From: JAIVGV01 sp032229975
GTDB taxonomy: Bacteria; Acidobacteriota; Blastocatellia; Pyrinomonadales; Pyrinomonadaceae
Reading direction: 5' to 3'
Assembly: GCA_032229975.1 (NCBI GenBank)
Contig: JAVXVG010000030.1
Location: 1 to 64,000, forward strand
Length of the DNA: 64,000 nt
Shown here in pieces: positions 35,553 to 42,884 of this stretch. Numbering within the stretch: position 1 is the first letter of the stretch; each line of letters starts with the position of its first letter. A program made the position numbers and the translations under genes. The notes below the pieces were generated by a model. The model was not told the origin of the DNA, did not search any database, and worked only from the letters and a program-made list of their open reading frames with translations.

Positions 35553-35963
35553 ATGGAGTTTCCTTACGAGATATATCCTGATGACGTGCACCCGAAGGGT
35601 TACGTCGTGCTGCCTCTATTGGATGTGACGCTGTTCTATCGGGGCAACCAACACGATGTTAAGTGTCTCGTCGATTCAGGCGCGGATGAGTGTCTTTTCC
35701 ACTCCTCGGTAGCGGAGAACCTTGGCATCGATCTTGAGAGCGGAGAGCCTAGAACCTATCTTCCGGTCGGAGGCTCTGCTATCGAAGGCTTCGTCCACCG
35801 GATCGGTTTGCAGATTCACGGCTTCGACGAGCAGATTGAGATTGAAGCGGGATTCTCAAGAGAGAATCAGTTATCTCTCTTAGGGCAGGCAGGATTTTTT
35901 GAGAACTATGAGGTGATCTTCCGGCGTTATGAAAAGAGGTTTGAAATAAACTCGATCTTCTAG
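35553..35963 (+). CDS. Small single-domain retropepsin-like protein
   Basis: 136 residues without signal peptide. The core CLVDSGADECLFHSSVAENLGIDL carries the D-S-G triad of retroviral-type aspartic proteases and LLGQAGFFENYEVIF supplies the hydrophobic-Gly partner strand. Such single-lobe proteins act as homodimers. Codon use is more AT-rich than the genome norm. Its stop (TAG) overlaps the stop of the convergent gene by sharing the palindrome CTAG. Confidence 0.8.
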   Translation: MEFPYEIYPDDVHPKGYVVLPLLDVTLFYRGNQHDVKCLVDSGADECLFHSSVAENLGIDLESGEPRTYLPVGGSAIEGFVHRIGLQIHGFDEQIEIEAGFSRENQLSLLGQAGFFENYEVIFRRYEKRFEINSIF

Positions 35964-36181
35964 CGGGCGGAAATGTATCGACCGTTAAATGGTCTGACCC
36001 AAAACAAAACTACATCCGTGAACCCCTTGCTATGCGCCTCCTGTTTTGCTTCGACAGCATCTTTACCGCTCCCGACAATAACATTCACGCCTTCAGATTT
36101 GAGGACAGCGACCCATCTATTCTCATGCTTCCTCAGTTCGCTTAAATACGCCGCTTCTTTTTCAGTCAACTCTTCTATCAT
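35960..36181 (-). CDS. DUF5678-like small protein
   Basis: 73 residues. GGGAG lies 6 nt before the ATG. The sequence ENRWVAVLKSEGVNVIVGSGKDAVEAKQEAHSKGFTDVVLFWV matches my memory of DUF5678, small proteins common in cyanobacteria and archaea, often near toxin-antitoxin or retropepsin-like genes. Function unknown. It is convergent with the mini-retropepsin; the two genes may be a functional pair, which is inference. Confidence 0.7.
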   Translation of the reverse strand: MIEELTEKEAAYLSELRKHENRWVAVLKSEGVNVIVGSGKDAVEAKQEAHSKGFTDVVLFWVRPFNGRYISAR

Positions 36182-36290
36182 TGTGTTCTCCCTTGCGTTG
36201 TTGGAAACACTTCCCTAGACACTTGAATGAGCTAAGACCGTGCCGAGGCATTGTATCTACGCGCACTTACAGGCAAATGGTTACAAGACC

Positions 36291-37079
36291 TTAAACTGTG
36301 TAAGAAATTTTTAAATGTACTACTGCTTCTTTGTCTGAGCTGTTCCGAACGATGACTAAGTATGTATCAGAATCTGGGGCATTAAAGAAGTCATGTAATT
36401 GATCCGTCTCTAAAAACTCTTCATATAAAAGATTGACTTCGCCCTTTTTCATCCAATATCGATAATCACCCTCATCCATGATCAGCACATCAACTGGCTC
36501 ATTACTGTTTAAATCAATGTTTATCTTATCGTCCTCATCAAGCTCAAAGGAAAGGGATATGTGAGTATTACCTTTTAGAGTCATATTATCGTCGTATAAA
36601 ATATCTTGAGCATTTTCTTCATCGCTGCCTATATCTGTTGTATCTATTCCAAGCTCATCAGCGCGGCTATGTAGTGCTTCGACTAATTTTTCGTAGCCGC
36701 TGGTCTTATCCAAACTGCTCCAATGCAAATCTAACTCGATCCAATGCCAACGTCTTAACCTATCAGGGACTTCACACTTTTCTAGTTTGAAAGGGATAAT
36801 AAAGATCGCGCCTTCTGGCTGCTCGTCAGCTACATCTAACGCGAGCTTAATTTCTTTCTGTACATAGCCTGCCTTACTAACAGAATTTTCTGAGAGACAA
36901 GCTACAACTACATCACTATCCCGAACTGCTCTTGAAATCTGATAGCTCCAGTCTTGCCCTGCTAGTAAGTCTTCTTCATCAAGCCAAGGATCAAAGCCGT
37001 CGCGCTGTAATGCTTTGTAAAGCTCACGTACGTCTGACTTGTCATCAGACGCATGGCAAAGAAAGACGCTCAACGACAT
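36291..37079 (-). CDS. TIR-domain protein with C-terminal GOLD/PPC-like beta domain
   Basis: 262 residues. Residues 1-~135 form a bacterial TIR domain: SVFLCHASDDKSDVRELYKALQRDGFDPWLDEEDLLAGQDW, ISRAVRDSDVVVACLSENSV, and YVQKEIKLALD with a candidate catalytic Glu (E76). TIR domains cleave NAD+ or make cyclic ADP-ribose signals, often in phage defence. The C-terminal ~105 residues (from DDNMTLKGNTHISLSFELDEDD to LKISYTV) are beta-rich and resemble GOLD/pre-peptidase-C sensor domains. AGGAG lies 6 nt before the ATG. The gene is distinctly AT-richer than its surroundings. No SIR2, macro-TSLOG or STING partner is adjacent. Confidence 0.85.
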   Translation of the reverse strand: MSLSVFLCHASDDKSDVRELYKALQRDGFDPWLDEEDLLAGQDWSYQISRAVRDSDVVVACLSENSVSKAGYVQKEIKLALDVADEQPEGAIFIIPFKLEKCEVPDRLRRWHWIELDLHWSSLDKTSGYEKLVEALHSRADELGIDTTDIGSDEENAQDILYDDNMTLKGNTHISLSFELDEDDKINIDLNSNEPVDVLIMDEGDYRYWMKKGEVNLLYEEFLETDQLHDFFNAPDSDTYLVIVRNSSDKEAVVHLKISYTV

Positions 37080-37094
37080 AGGAAGCTCCTGTCT

Positions 37095-37744
37095 CTATCT
37101 TTCCATTATATCATCACGAATCTTCATCACATCAGCACGAAACACGATCATATCACGTTGAAAACTCGCCATATTAGCGTCAAACCTCTTCATATCAGGC
37201 TGTGAGCCGACCATATCAGCGTGCGAGTTGGCTGTATCGGCGGCGCAGGCGGGTATATCCGCGCGTGAGACGAGCATATCAGGGCGAAAGACTGCAATAT
37301 CGCCGGAAAAGTTGAGAATATCCGCGCGGAAGGCAGCATTTCCGGCGTGAAACTTCTCATTGCAGACGTGCGCGATGCCATTGCAGTGACAAAACTTGTC
37401 ATTGCAGGCGTGAAAGTTGTCATTGCAGGCGCGAAATTTCCCATTGCGAGGGTGAAAGTTGTCATTGCAGTGGTGAGAGGTGGCGTTGCAACGGTGAAAG
37501 TTGACATTGCGGGCGCGCGCGATGCCGTTGTCGGCGTGCGAGGTCTCATTGCAGCGTGCAAAGTTGTCATTTCCGGCGCGCGAGATTCCATCTCCGGCGC
37601 GAGAGTTTTCATTTCCTGATGTGACGCGGGCGTCGCGGCGTCGGCAGGTTCGACGCGAGGGGCTGGAAAGGGTTTGGATGAAGTGGTAAGATTCGCGCTC
37701 AGGTAAGGATCAAGTTTCGCAGTCGCATAATCGTCTCCGCACAA
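37095..37744 (-). pseudogene. Possible frameshifted heptapeptide-repeat gene spanning the 21-bp array
   Basis: On the minus strand the frame starting upstream of the array reads Met-centred heptads (MTTFTPA, MASRTSA, MRSFTPE), then loses them at the 1-bp deletion near 37325 and stops at 37190. The overlapping frame ending at 37095 resumes them as ADMVGSQ, PDMKRFD, ANMASFQ, RDMIVFR, ending MER. Restoring one base would give one continuous repeat protein of about 180 residues. There is no convincing start or ribosome site, and the plus strand is open too, so coding is uncertain. Confidence 0.3.
37109..37612. repeat. Tandem array of twenty-four 21-bp repeats
   Basis: The array divides into 24 units of about 21 bp. 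Units in the right half resemble CATTGCAGGCGTGAAAGTTGT; those in the left half resemble CATATCAGCGTGCGAGTTGGC. A single-base deletion relative to the CAT anchor occurs near 37325-37330; otherwise phase is kept. Units are diverged (often 12-17 of 21 identical). Because 21 is a multiple of 3, every reading frame gives a heptapeptide repeat; both strands show long open frames. Confidence 0.85.
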
Positions 37745-37824
37745 ACTCGATGTTCCGCTCGCTGCTCATCAGTCACCGCCCGCAAGACATCCGCGCAGAC
37801 ATCTTCGCGGGTTAGCCCCTCCAT
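37699..37824 (-). CDS. Small protein of unknown function (41 aa)
   Basis: Starts at an ATG with AAGGAG about 11 nt upstream and runs 41 codons: acidic/helical, beginning MEGLTREDVCADVLRAV and ending RLRNLILT. Two cysteines (residues 10 and 29). It lies directly upstream of the 21-bp repeat array on the same strand, and a frameshift near its stop would fuse it to the heptad frame. Either a short stand-alone protein or the intact head of a broken repeat gene. It is divergent from the aminotransferase gene with 99 bp between starts. Confidence 0.45.
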   Translation of the reverse strand: MEGLTREDVCADVLRAVTDEQRAEHRVCAETIMRLRNLILT

Positions 37825-37923
37825 ATCTCTCTCGCTCCTTCCGTCGCGTCTGAAATCTCGCAACTATGATTTGCGATCTCAGATGGCAACCGCTTCGCCC
37901 TTTCAAGACTAAGGAGAAATTTT

Positions 37924-39279
37924 ATGACTACGATGGCTCCGCCGAAGAGACCGGAGATCAGGACGGCCCTGCCGGGCCCTAAAGGACAGCAGATCGTCGC
38001 CGCAGACGCGCAGTGGGTGACGCCTTCTTATCCCCGTCCCAACTTCAAGCTCGTCGCAGAGCGCGGCGAGGGCGTGTGGGTGACGGACGTTGACGGCAAC
38101 GTGTTCCTCGATTGCAACGCGGGCGTCGCCGTCTGCTCGACGGGCCACTGTCATCCGGAAGTCGTCCGCGCGATCCAAGATCAAGCGGCGAAACTGATCC
38201 ACATGTGCGGCACGGATTACTACTACGAGCAGATGCCCGCGCTCGCGCGCAAGCTCGACGAGATCGTGCCCGTGCCTTCGCCAACGCGCACGCATTTCGC
38301 CAACTCCGGCACGGAGGCGGTCGAGACCGCGCTCAAACTTGCGATGCACGCGACGGGGCGAGAAAAATTCATCGCCTTCTTCAACAGCTTTCACGGGCGC
38401 ACGCTCGGCTCGCTCTCGCTCACCTCTTCGCGCGTCGCGCAGCGCACAGGCTTCAAACGTCAGGCCCTCGACGTTGTCCACGTCCCTTTCCCGAACGTCT
38501 TTCGTCATCCCTTCACGGGCGAACGAACGGACGCGGCGACGGTCAGTCGCGACTGTCTCGCGTGGATCGAGGAGCGACTTTTCAAGACGACCACGCCGCC
38601 CGAAGAGGTCGCTGGAATCGTCGTCGAGTGCGTGCAGGGCGAGGGCGGTTACGTCCCCGCGCCGAAGGAGTTCTTGCAGGGCTTGCGACGCATCTGCGAT
38701 GAGCACGGCATCATGCTCATCGTCGATGAGGTTCAATCCGGCATGGGCCGGACGGGCCGGATGTTCGCCTCCGAGCACTACGATCTCAAGCCCGACATCG
38801 TGACCATCGCGAAGGGCATCGGATCGGGCCTGCCCATCGGCGCGTGCGTCGCGCGTGCCGATCTGATGGACTGGAAGCCGGGCGCGCACGCTTCCACCTT
38901 TGGCGGCAATCCCGTCTGCATCGCCGCCGCTTTGAAGACCATCGAGTTACTGCAAAACGGACTCGTGAAGAACAGCGCGGAAGTCGGCGACTATTTGAAG
39001 GCGGGACTTGAGAAGTTGAAAGCGAAGCACGCGAGTATCGGCGACGTGCGTGGCTTCGGGATGATGCTCGGCGTCGAGTTCGTTACTGACCGTGAGACGT
39101 TGAAGGCTGATGCGGAGATGCGAGACCGCGTCGAGATCGAATGTTTCAACCGTGGACTGATCATCCTCGGCGCGGGTGCGAACACGATCCGTTGGTCGCC
39201 GCCGCTCATCTTGACTGGTGAGAACGTTGACGTTGCGCTTGAAATCTTCGACGAGGCAATCGCCGCCGCTCGTCGTTAA
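37924..39279 (+). CDS. Class III aminotransferase (4-aminobutyrate/acetylornithine type)
   Basis: 451 residues; AAGGAG lies ahead of the ATG. PLP enzyme of the ornithine/GABA transaminase group: ANSGTEAVETALKLA (phosphate-binding), FNSFHGRTLGSLSLT, VVECVQGEGGY, LIVDEVQSGMGRTG with the PLP Asp, and TIAKGIGSGLPIG with the Schiff-base Lys. The N-terminal stretch GPKGQQIVAADAQWVTPSY is typical of the 4-aminobutyrate aminotransferase-like subgroup. Substrate is not certain. A perfect terminator follows. Confidence 0.9.
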   Translation: MTTMAPPKRPEIRTALPGPKGQQIVAADAQWVTPSYPRPNFKLVAERGEGVWVTDVDGNVFLDCNAGVAVCSTGHCHPEVVRAIQDQAAKLIHMCGTDYYYEQMPALARKLDEIVPVPSPTRTHFANSGTEAVETALKLAMHATGREKFIAFFNSFHGRTLGSLSLTSSRVAQRTGFKRQALDVVHVPFPNVFRHPFTGERTDAATVSRDCLAWIEERLFKTTTPPEEVAGIVVECVQGEGGYVPAPKEFLQGLRRICDEHGIMLIVDEVQSGMGRTGRMFASEHYDLKPDIVTIAKGIGSGLPIGACVARADLMDWKPGAHASTFGGNPVCIAAALKTIELLQNGLVKNSAEVGDYLKAGLEKLKAKHASIGDVRGFGMMLGVEFVTDRETLKADAEMRDRVEIECFNRGLIILGAGANTIRWSPPLILTGENVDVALEIFDEAIAAARR

Positions 39280-39310
39280 TCGAGTCGTCCCTGTTAAGTC
39301 TATGTAACTG

Positions 39311-39349
39311 GCCCGCCGTCGAATTTTCATCCGACGGCGGGCGACTTTT
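39311..39349 (+). terminator. Intrinsic terminator
   Basis: Perfect 11-bp stem (39311-39321 with 39332-39342), 10-nt loop and a T5 tract at 39345-39349, after the class III aminotransferase. Confidence 0.85.
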
Positions 39350-39399
39350 TGCGCGCGCGCCGCGTCAAAACCGTGACAGAAACGCGACCGGGATGTTTG

Positions 39400-39428
39400 T
39401 TGACAAACCCTTGCACGTCGCCTAAGTT
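39400..39428 (+). promoter_or_regulatory. sigma70-type promoter of the TPR gene
   Basis: TTGACA (39400-39405), 17 bp, TAAGTT (39423-39428); predicted leader about 45 nt. Confidence 0.5.
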
Positions 39429-39478
39429 TTGGCTAACCCTCGCGCCTTCAGCGCGCGCTTTAGCAGTCGGAGGTTTTC

Positions 39479-40594
39479 ATGAAGAGAGTTCTGCTTGCGT
39501 CGCTCCTCGTCGCGGTCTTTGTCGCGTCGTCGCTGGCACAGTCGAACACGGCTAACGATTATCTTCGCAGCGCGCGCGCACGAATGCAGCAGGGCGACTT
39601 CGCGGGCGCGATCACGGAACTCGACAAAGCCGTCGCCGCCAAGCCCGACTTCACGCAGGCCTATTACACGCGCAGTGGCGCGCGTTTACTCTCCGGCGAT
39701 CTCGACGGCGCGCTTGCGGACGTGGAGAAAGTCATCTCGCTCGATTCCAACTTCAAGCCCGCATACAACACGCGCGCCATGATTCGTCTGCGCAAAGGCG
39801 ACTACGACGGCGCGCTTGCAGACTACGATCACTCCATCGCCGTCGGCTGGCTCGCCTATGAATCATACATCGGTCGCGGCAACGTCAAGCGTGCGCGCGG
39901 CGACTACGACGGGGCCATCGAAGACTACGGCGCGGCCATCGCGCTCAACCCGAAATCGCCGAACGCTTATCTGAACCGCGCAAGCGCGCGCCGTCACAAG
40001 GGCGACACAGAGGGCGCAGTCGCCGACTACAACATAGCCATCGAAAACGGCGCGCCCGATCCTTCCGCGATCACGCCGCGCTCCGGTGTCGCGAGCGAAG
40101 CGGGTGGCGACAAGCATTCAGCTTCGGTCGAGAGACACACGGAGATTCACGCCGAGCCTATCCCGGACGCGCGCATCGTCCCGAACGGCGCGACGACCGA
40201 AGTGAGGAGTGAGTCACAACAAAGGCGCGGCGCGGCAATGGCCCTCGCCGACCGCGCCTCCGCGATGCTGCAACAGGGCGACGCTGACGCCGCCATCGAA
40301 GACTGCACGCGGGCCATCGAGATCGATCCGAAACTCTGGCTCGCCTACTTGAATCGCGGGAGCGCGCGTTTGCACAAGCACGACGAAGCGGGCGCGCTCG
40401 CCGACTACAACAAGGCTGTCGAGTTTAGTCCGCAGTCGCCCATCGCCTTTTTTCAGCGCGGCTCGCTCCTCTTGAAGCAGGGCAAGACCGAAGAGGCGCG
40501 AGAAGACTTTGATCGCGCGCTGAAAATCGCTCCCTCGATGAAGCCGATGATCGAACGCGAACTCAAACACGCGACCGGCACGAGCCGGCCCTAA
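39479..40594 (+). CDS. Exported TPR protein
   Basis: 371 residues; GGAGG lies 6 nt upstream. Signal peptide (LLASLLVAVFVASSLAQS). Five TPR units (about 25-195) with the consensus GDFAGAITELDKAVAAKPDFTQAYYTRSGARL, an unstructured spacer with charged residues (about 198-255), and three more TPR units (about 258-365). Each unit carries a GD-x-x-GA-x-x-DY signature, so it belongs to the acidobacterial family of exported TPR proteins also seen immediately downstream. Likely a scaffold. Confidence 0.82.
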   Translation: MKRVLLASLLVAVFVASSLAQSNTANDYLRSARARMQQGDFAGAITELDKAVAAKPDFTQAYYTRSGARLLSGDLDGALADVEKVISLDSNFKPAYNTRAMIRLRKGDYDGALADYDHSIAVGWLAYESYIGRGNVKRARGDYDGAIEDYGAAIALNPKSPNAYLNRASARRHKGDTEGAVADYNIAIENGAPDPSAITPRSGVASEAGGDKHSASVERHTEIHAEPIPDARIVPNGATTEVRSESQQRRGAAMALADRASAMLQQGDADAAIEDCTRAIEIDPKLWLAYLNRGSARLHKHDEAGALADYNKAVEFSPQSPIAFFQRGSLLLKQGKTEEAREDFDRALKIAPSMKPMIERELKHATGTSRP

Positions 40595-40688
40595 CAGTTG
40601 CGATCTCGAAGGCGCGTGATGGACGCGCCGCGAGCAGTAACTGGATCGTAAAAGGTTTAACGAACGAGGGCGAGACAGGAGCAACGTT

Positions 40689-41426
40689 TTGCGATACAGC
40701 ATCCGTCACGCGTCACATCATCTCGCGCGCCTCTTCGCCGCGTCGCTCTTGTTCTGCGTCGCGACCGGCCACGCGCAGCCGCCGCCCGCGCCCGCACAGG
40801 ATCACGCGCGACGCGCATCGGAGCGACGCGTGCATGGCGATCTGGACGGCGCGCTCGCCGAGTATGACAAGGCCATAGCTGAGTCGCCGCGTGCCGCCGC
40901 GATCTACGTCAAGCGCGGCGGCGTGCGTCGAGCGAAGGGCGACATCGAAGGCGCGCTCTCGGACTACGACGCGGCTTACGCGCTCGATCCCGCTTCGGTC
41001 ACCAATGATCGCTTCATCGCCGATGCCTTCTCAGATCGCGGCAGCGTCCGCATCGAGAAGCTCGACATGGCCGGTGCGCTCGCCGACTACGACAAGGCCC
41101 TCCACTGCTATCAGGGCAATCCCGATCTCTACCTCAAGCGCGCACAGGCCCGACTCATCAACGGCGATTACACTTCCGCGCTCACAGACCTCGATCAGAG
41201 CATCGCGCTCAAGCCCGAAGACAAGCTCGCCTCAATCGCTTACGCCGTGCGCGGCTACGCACACGTCCGTCGCGGCGAAGAAGATGCCGCGCGCAAAGAT
41301 TTCGACCAGAGCCTCAAGCTCAACCGCGAGGGCAAGCTCTTCCTACACCTGCACCTTCTCAACCTCGACGCCCAACACAAAGAACTCCAACGCCGCCGCG
41401 CCGACGATGAAGATCGCATCTCTTGA
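40689..41426 (+). CDS. Exported TPR protein (paralogue of the upstream gene)
   Basis: 245 residues from a TTG start with AGGAG 7 nt ahead. Signal peptide (HLARLFAASLLFCVATGHAQ). Five TPR units (about 35-220) using the same GDLDGALAEYDKAI pattern as the preceding gene, suggesting tandem duplication. C-terminus is charged. Ends just ahead of a large heptamer hairpin that separates it from the convergent amidohydrolase. Confidence 0.8.
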   Translation: MRYSIRHASHHLARLFAASLLFCVATGHAQPPPAPAQDHARRASERRVHGDLDGALAEYDKAIAESPRAAAIYVKRGGVRRAKGDIEGALSDYDAAYALDPASVTNDRFIADAFSDRGSVRIEKLDMAGALADYDKALHCYQGNPDLYLKRAQARLINGDYTSALTDLDQSIALKPEDKLASIAYAVRGYAHVRRGEEDAARKDFDQSLKLNREGKLFLHLHLLNLDAQHKELQRRRADDEDRIS

Positions 41427-41436
41427 GAAACGATGA

Positions 41437-41546
41437 AGTAGGAATGATGAACGATGAGCGAAAGATCGCGTCTCTTTCGTTCATCGTTCATCATTCCTAC
41501 TCCATTATCTTTTGCCTTCACTTCATCGTTCATCGTCCATCGTTCC
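41437..41546. repeat. Heptamer-phased inverted repeat, 29-bp stem (GATGAAC-type)
   Basis: 41437-41465 pairs with 41473-41501; 28 of 29 match and the exception is a G-T wobble; 7-nt loop. A second block of the right-arm type follows (41516-41546) and encodes the end of the amidohydrolase. Units are GATGAAC, GATGAGC, GAATGAT and complements. Confidence 0.85.
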
Positions 41547-42884
41547 TAATTTCTCTTTAATCTCTTTCATCCGCGCGCGCAGCCGATCCTCGTCCACGTC
41601 GCCGATGCGGCCATCGCGGAAGACTTCCCTGCCAGCGACAATGGTGAGCAACACGTCGCGCGCGTTAGAAGAGAAGATGAGCGCGCGCGTGGGATCGTGC
41701 GCGGGCGTCTGGTGCGCCGCGTCGAGTCGGACGATTGTGAGGTCGGCTTGCTTACCTTCTTCGAGCGAGCCGCAATCGTTGAGACCGAGTGCGAGCGCGC
41801 CGCCGAGCGTGGCGTCGTAGAGTGCGCGTTCGGCTGTCAGCGCGTCGAGGTGTTCGAGCTTGTTCGCGGAGCGCGCAAGTAATAATGCGAAGCGCGACTC
41901 TTCGAGCAGGTCGCAGGTGTTGTTGCTCGCGACCGAATCGCTGCCGAAGCCGTGGCGCAGAGACAAAAACTTTTCGTAAGGCGCGCGACCGTGACCGAGC
42001 TTCGCGTTCGACTTCGGACAATGGGCCACGCTTGCGCTCGCGTCGCGGATCGTCTCGATGTCCGCGTCATCCACGCGGACGCAATGCGCGAGCAGGGGCC
42101 GGACGCGGAGCACACCGATCTGTTTCAAGAACTGAACGGGCGAGACACGCGGCGCGCGCCACTCGATGCCGCGCATCGCAAAGCTCTCCGCGAAGATGCC
42201 GCGCCCCTCGCGCAGCAACAGGTCTTCAGCCTCCGACTCCGCGACGTGGATCGCGAACGGCAGGCCCTCGCGCTCCGCGAGATCAGTTACCAACTCCAGA
42301 AGCGGCGCGCTCGCAGTGTAAGGCGTATGCGGCGAGACGCCGACGCGCACGAGTTCCGTTTCGAGCGCACGCAAGTTTGATAGCTTCTCTTGCAGCTTCG
42401 CGAACTCATCTTTCCCGCGTTTCGGATCGGGATGGATCGCTTCCTGATGCACGATGCCGCGCAAACCCACATCGCGCATCGCATGCGCGCAAGCCTCTCC
42501 ATCGCTGCTCGAATCGGCGAGTGTCGTCACGCCTGCGCGCGCGGCTTCGATTGCGCCCCACGTTGCGGAGACGCGCACGTCCTCCCTCGTCATGCGCTGC
42601 TCGCGCGCGATGGTCAGCTTCAAGAGCCACGCGAGGAAGTTCGCTTCTGCATCTTCGAGGTGGCCGCGCATGGCTGTGAGTTCGATATGAGAGTGACAGT
42701 TGACGAGCCCCGGTATGACGACAGCCTCGCCGAACTCTTCACGCGCTGCATCTTGAAAACGCGCGGCGAGATCGTCAAGCGCGCCGACGCCGACAATGCG
42801 CGAGCCTTCAACCGCCAGTGCGCCGTTCTCAATCGGCGCGGACGATATAGGAAGAAGCCACTGCGCTGAATAAATTTTAACCAT
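41523..42884 (-). CDS. Amidohydrolase of the MTA/SAH deaminase type
   Basis: 453 residues from ATG 42884, which overlaps the MFS stop by 8 bp. ATZ/TRZ amidohydrolase motifs: GLVNCHSHIELTAMRG (HxH), FAIHVAESEAEDLLL (His and Glu), LLAHCVRVDD (His) and GFGSDSVASNN (Asp). This group deaminates 5'-methylthioadenosine, S-adenosylhomocysteine, aminofutalosine or guanine; the specific substrate is unclear. The C-terminal MDDER and the stop derive from a heptamer repeat. Last gene of a minus-strand operon. Confidence 0.85.
   Translation of the reverse strand: MVKIYSAQWLLPISSAPIENGALAVEGSRIVGVGALDDLAARFQDAAREEFGEAVVIPGLVNCHSHIELTAMRGHLEDAEANFLAWLLKLTIAREQRMTREDVRVSATWGAIEAARAGVTTLADSSSDGEACAHAMRDVGLRGIVHQEAIHPDPKRGKDEFAKLQEKLSNLRALETELVRVGVSPHTPYTASAPLLELVTDLAEREGLPFAIHVAESEAEDLLLREGRGIFAESFAMRGIEWRAPRVSPVQFLKQIGVLRVRPLLAHCVRVDDADIETIRDASASVAHCPKSNAKLGHGRAPYEKFLSLRHGFGSDSVASNNTCDLLEESRFALLLARSANKLEHLDALTAERALYDATLGGALALGLNDCGSLEEGKQADLTIVRLDAAHQTPAHDPTRALIFSSNARDVLLTIVAGREVFRDGRIGDVDEDRLRARMKEIKEKLGTMDDER

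Noticed and set aside
37109..37612. 21-bp units as plasmid iterons or a CRISPR array
   Set aside because: Units are contiguous without spacers, too diverged, and no Rep or cas gene is near.
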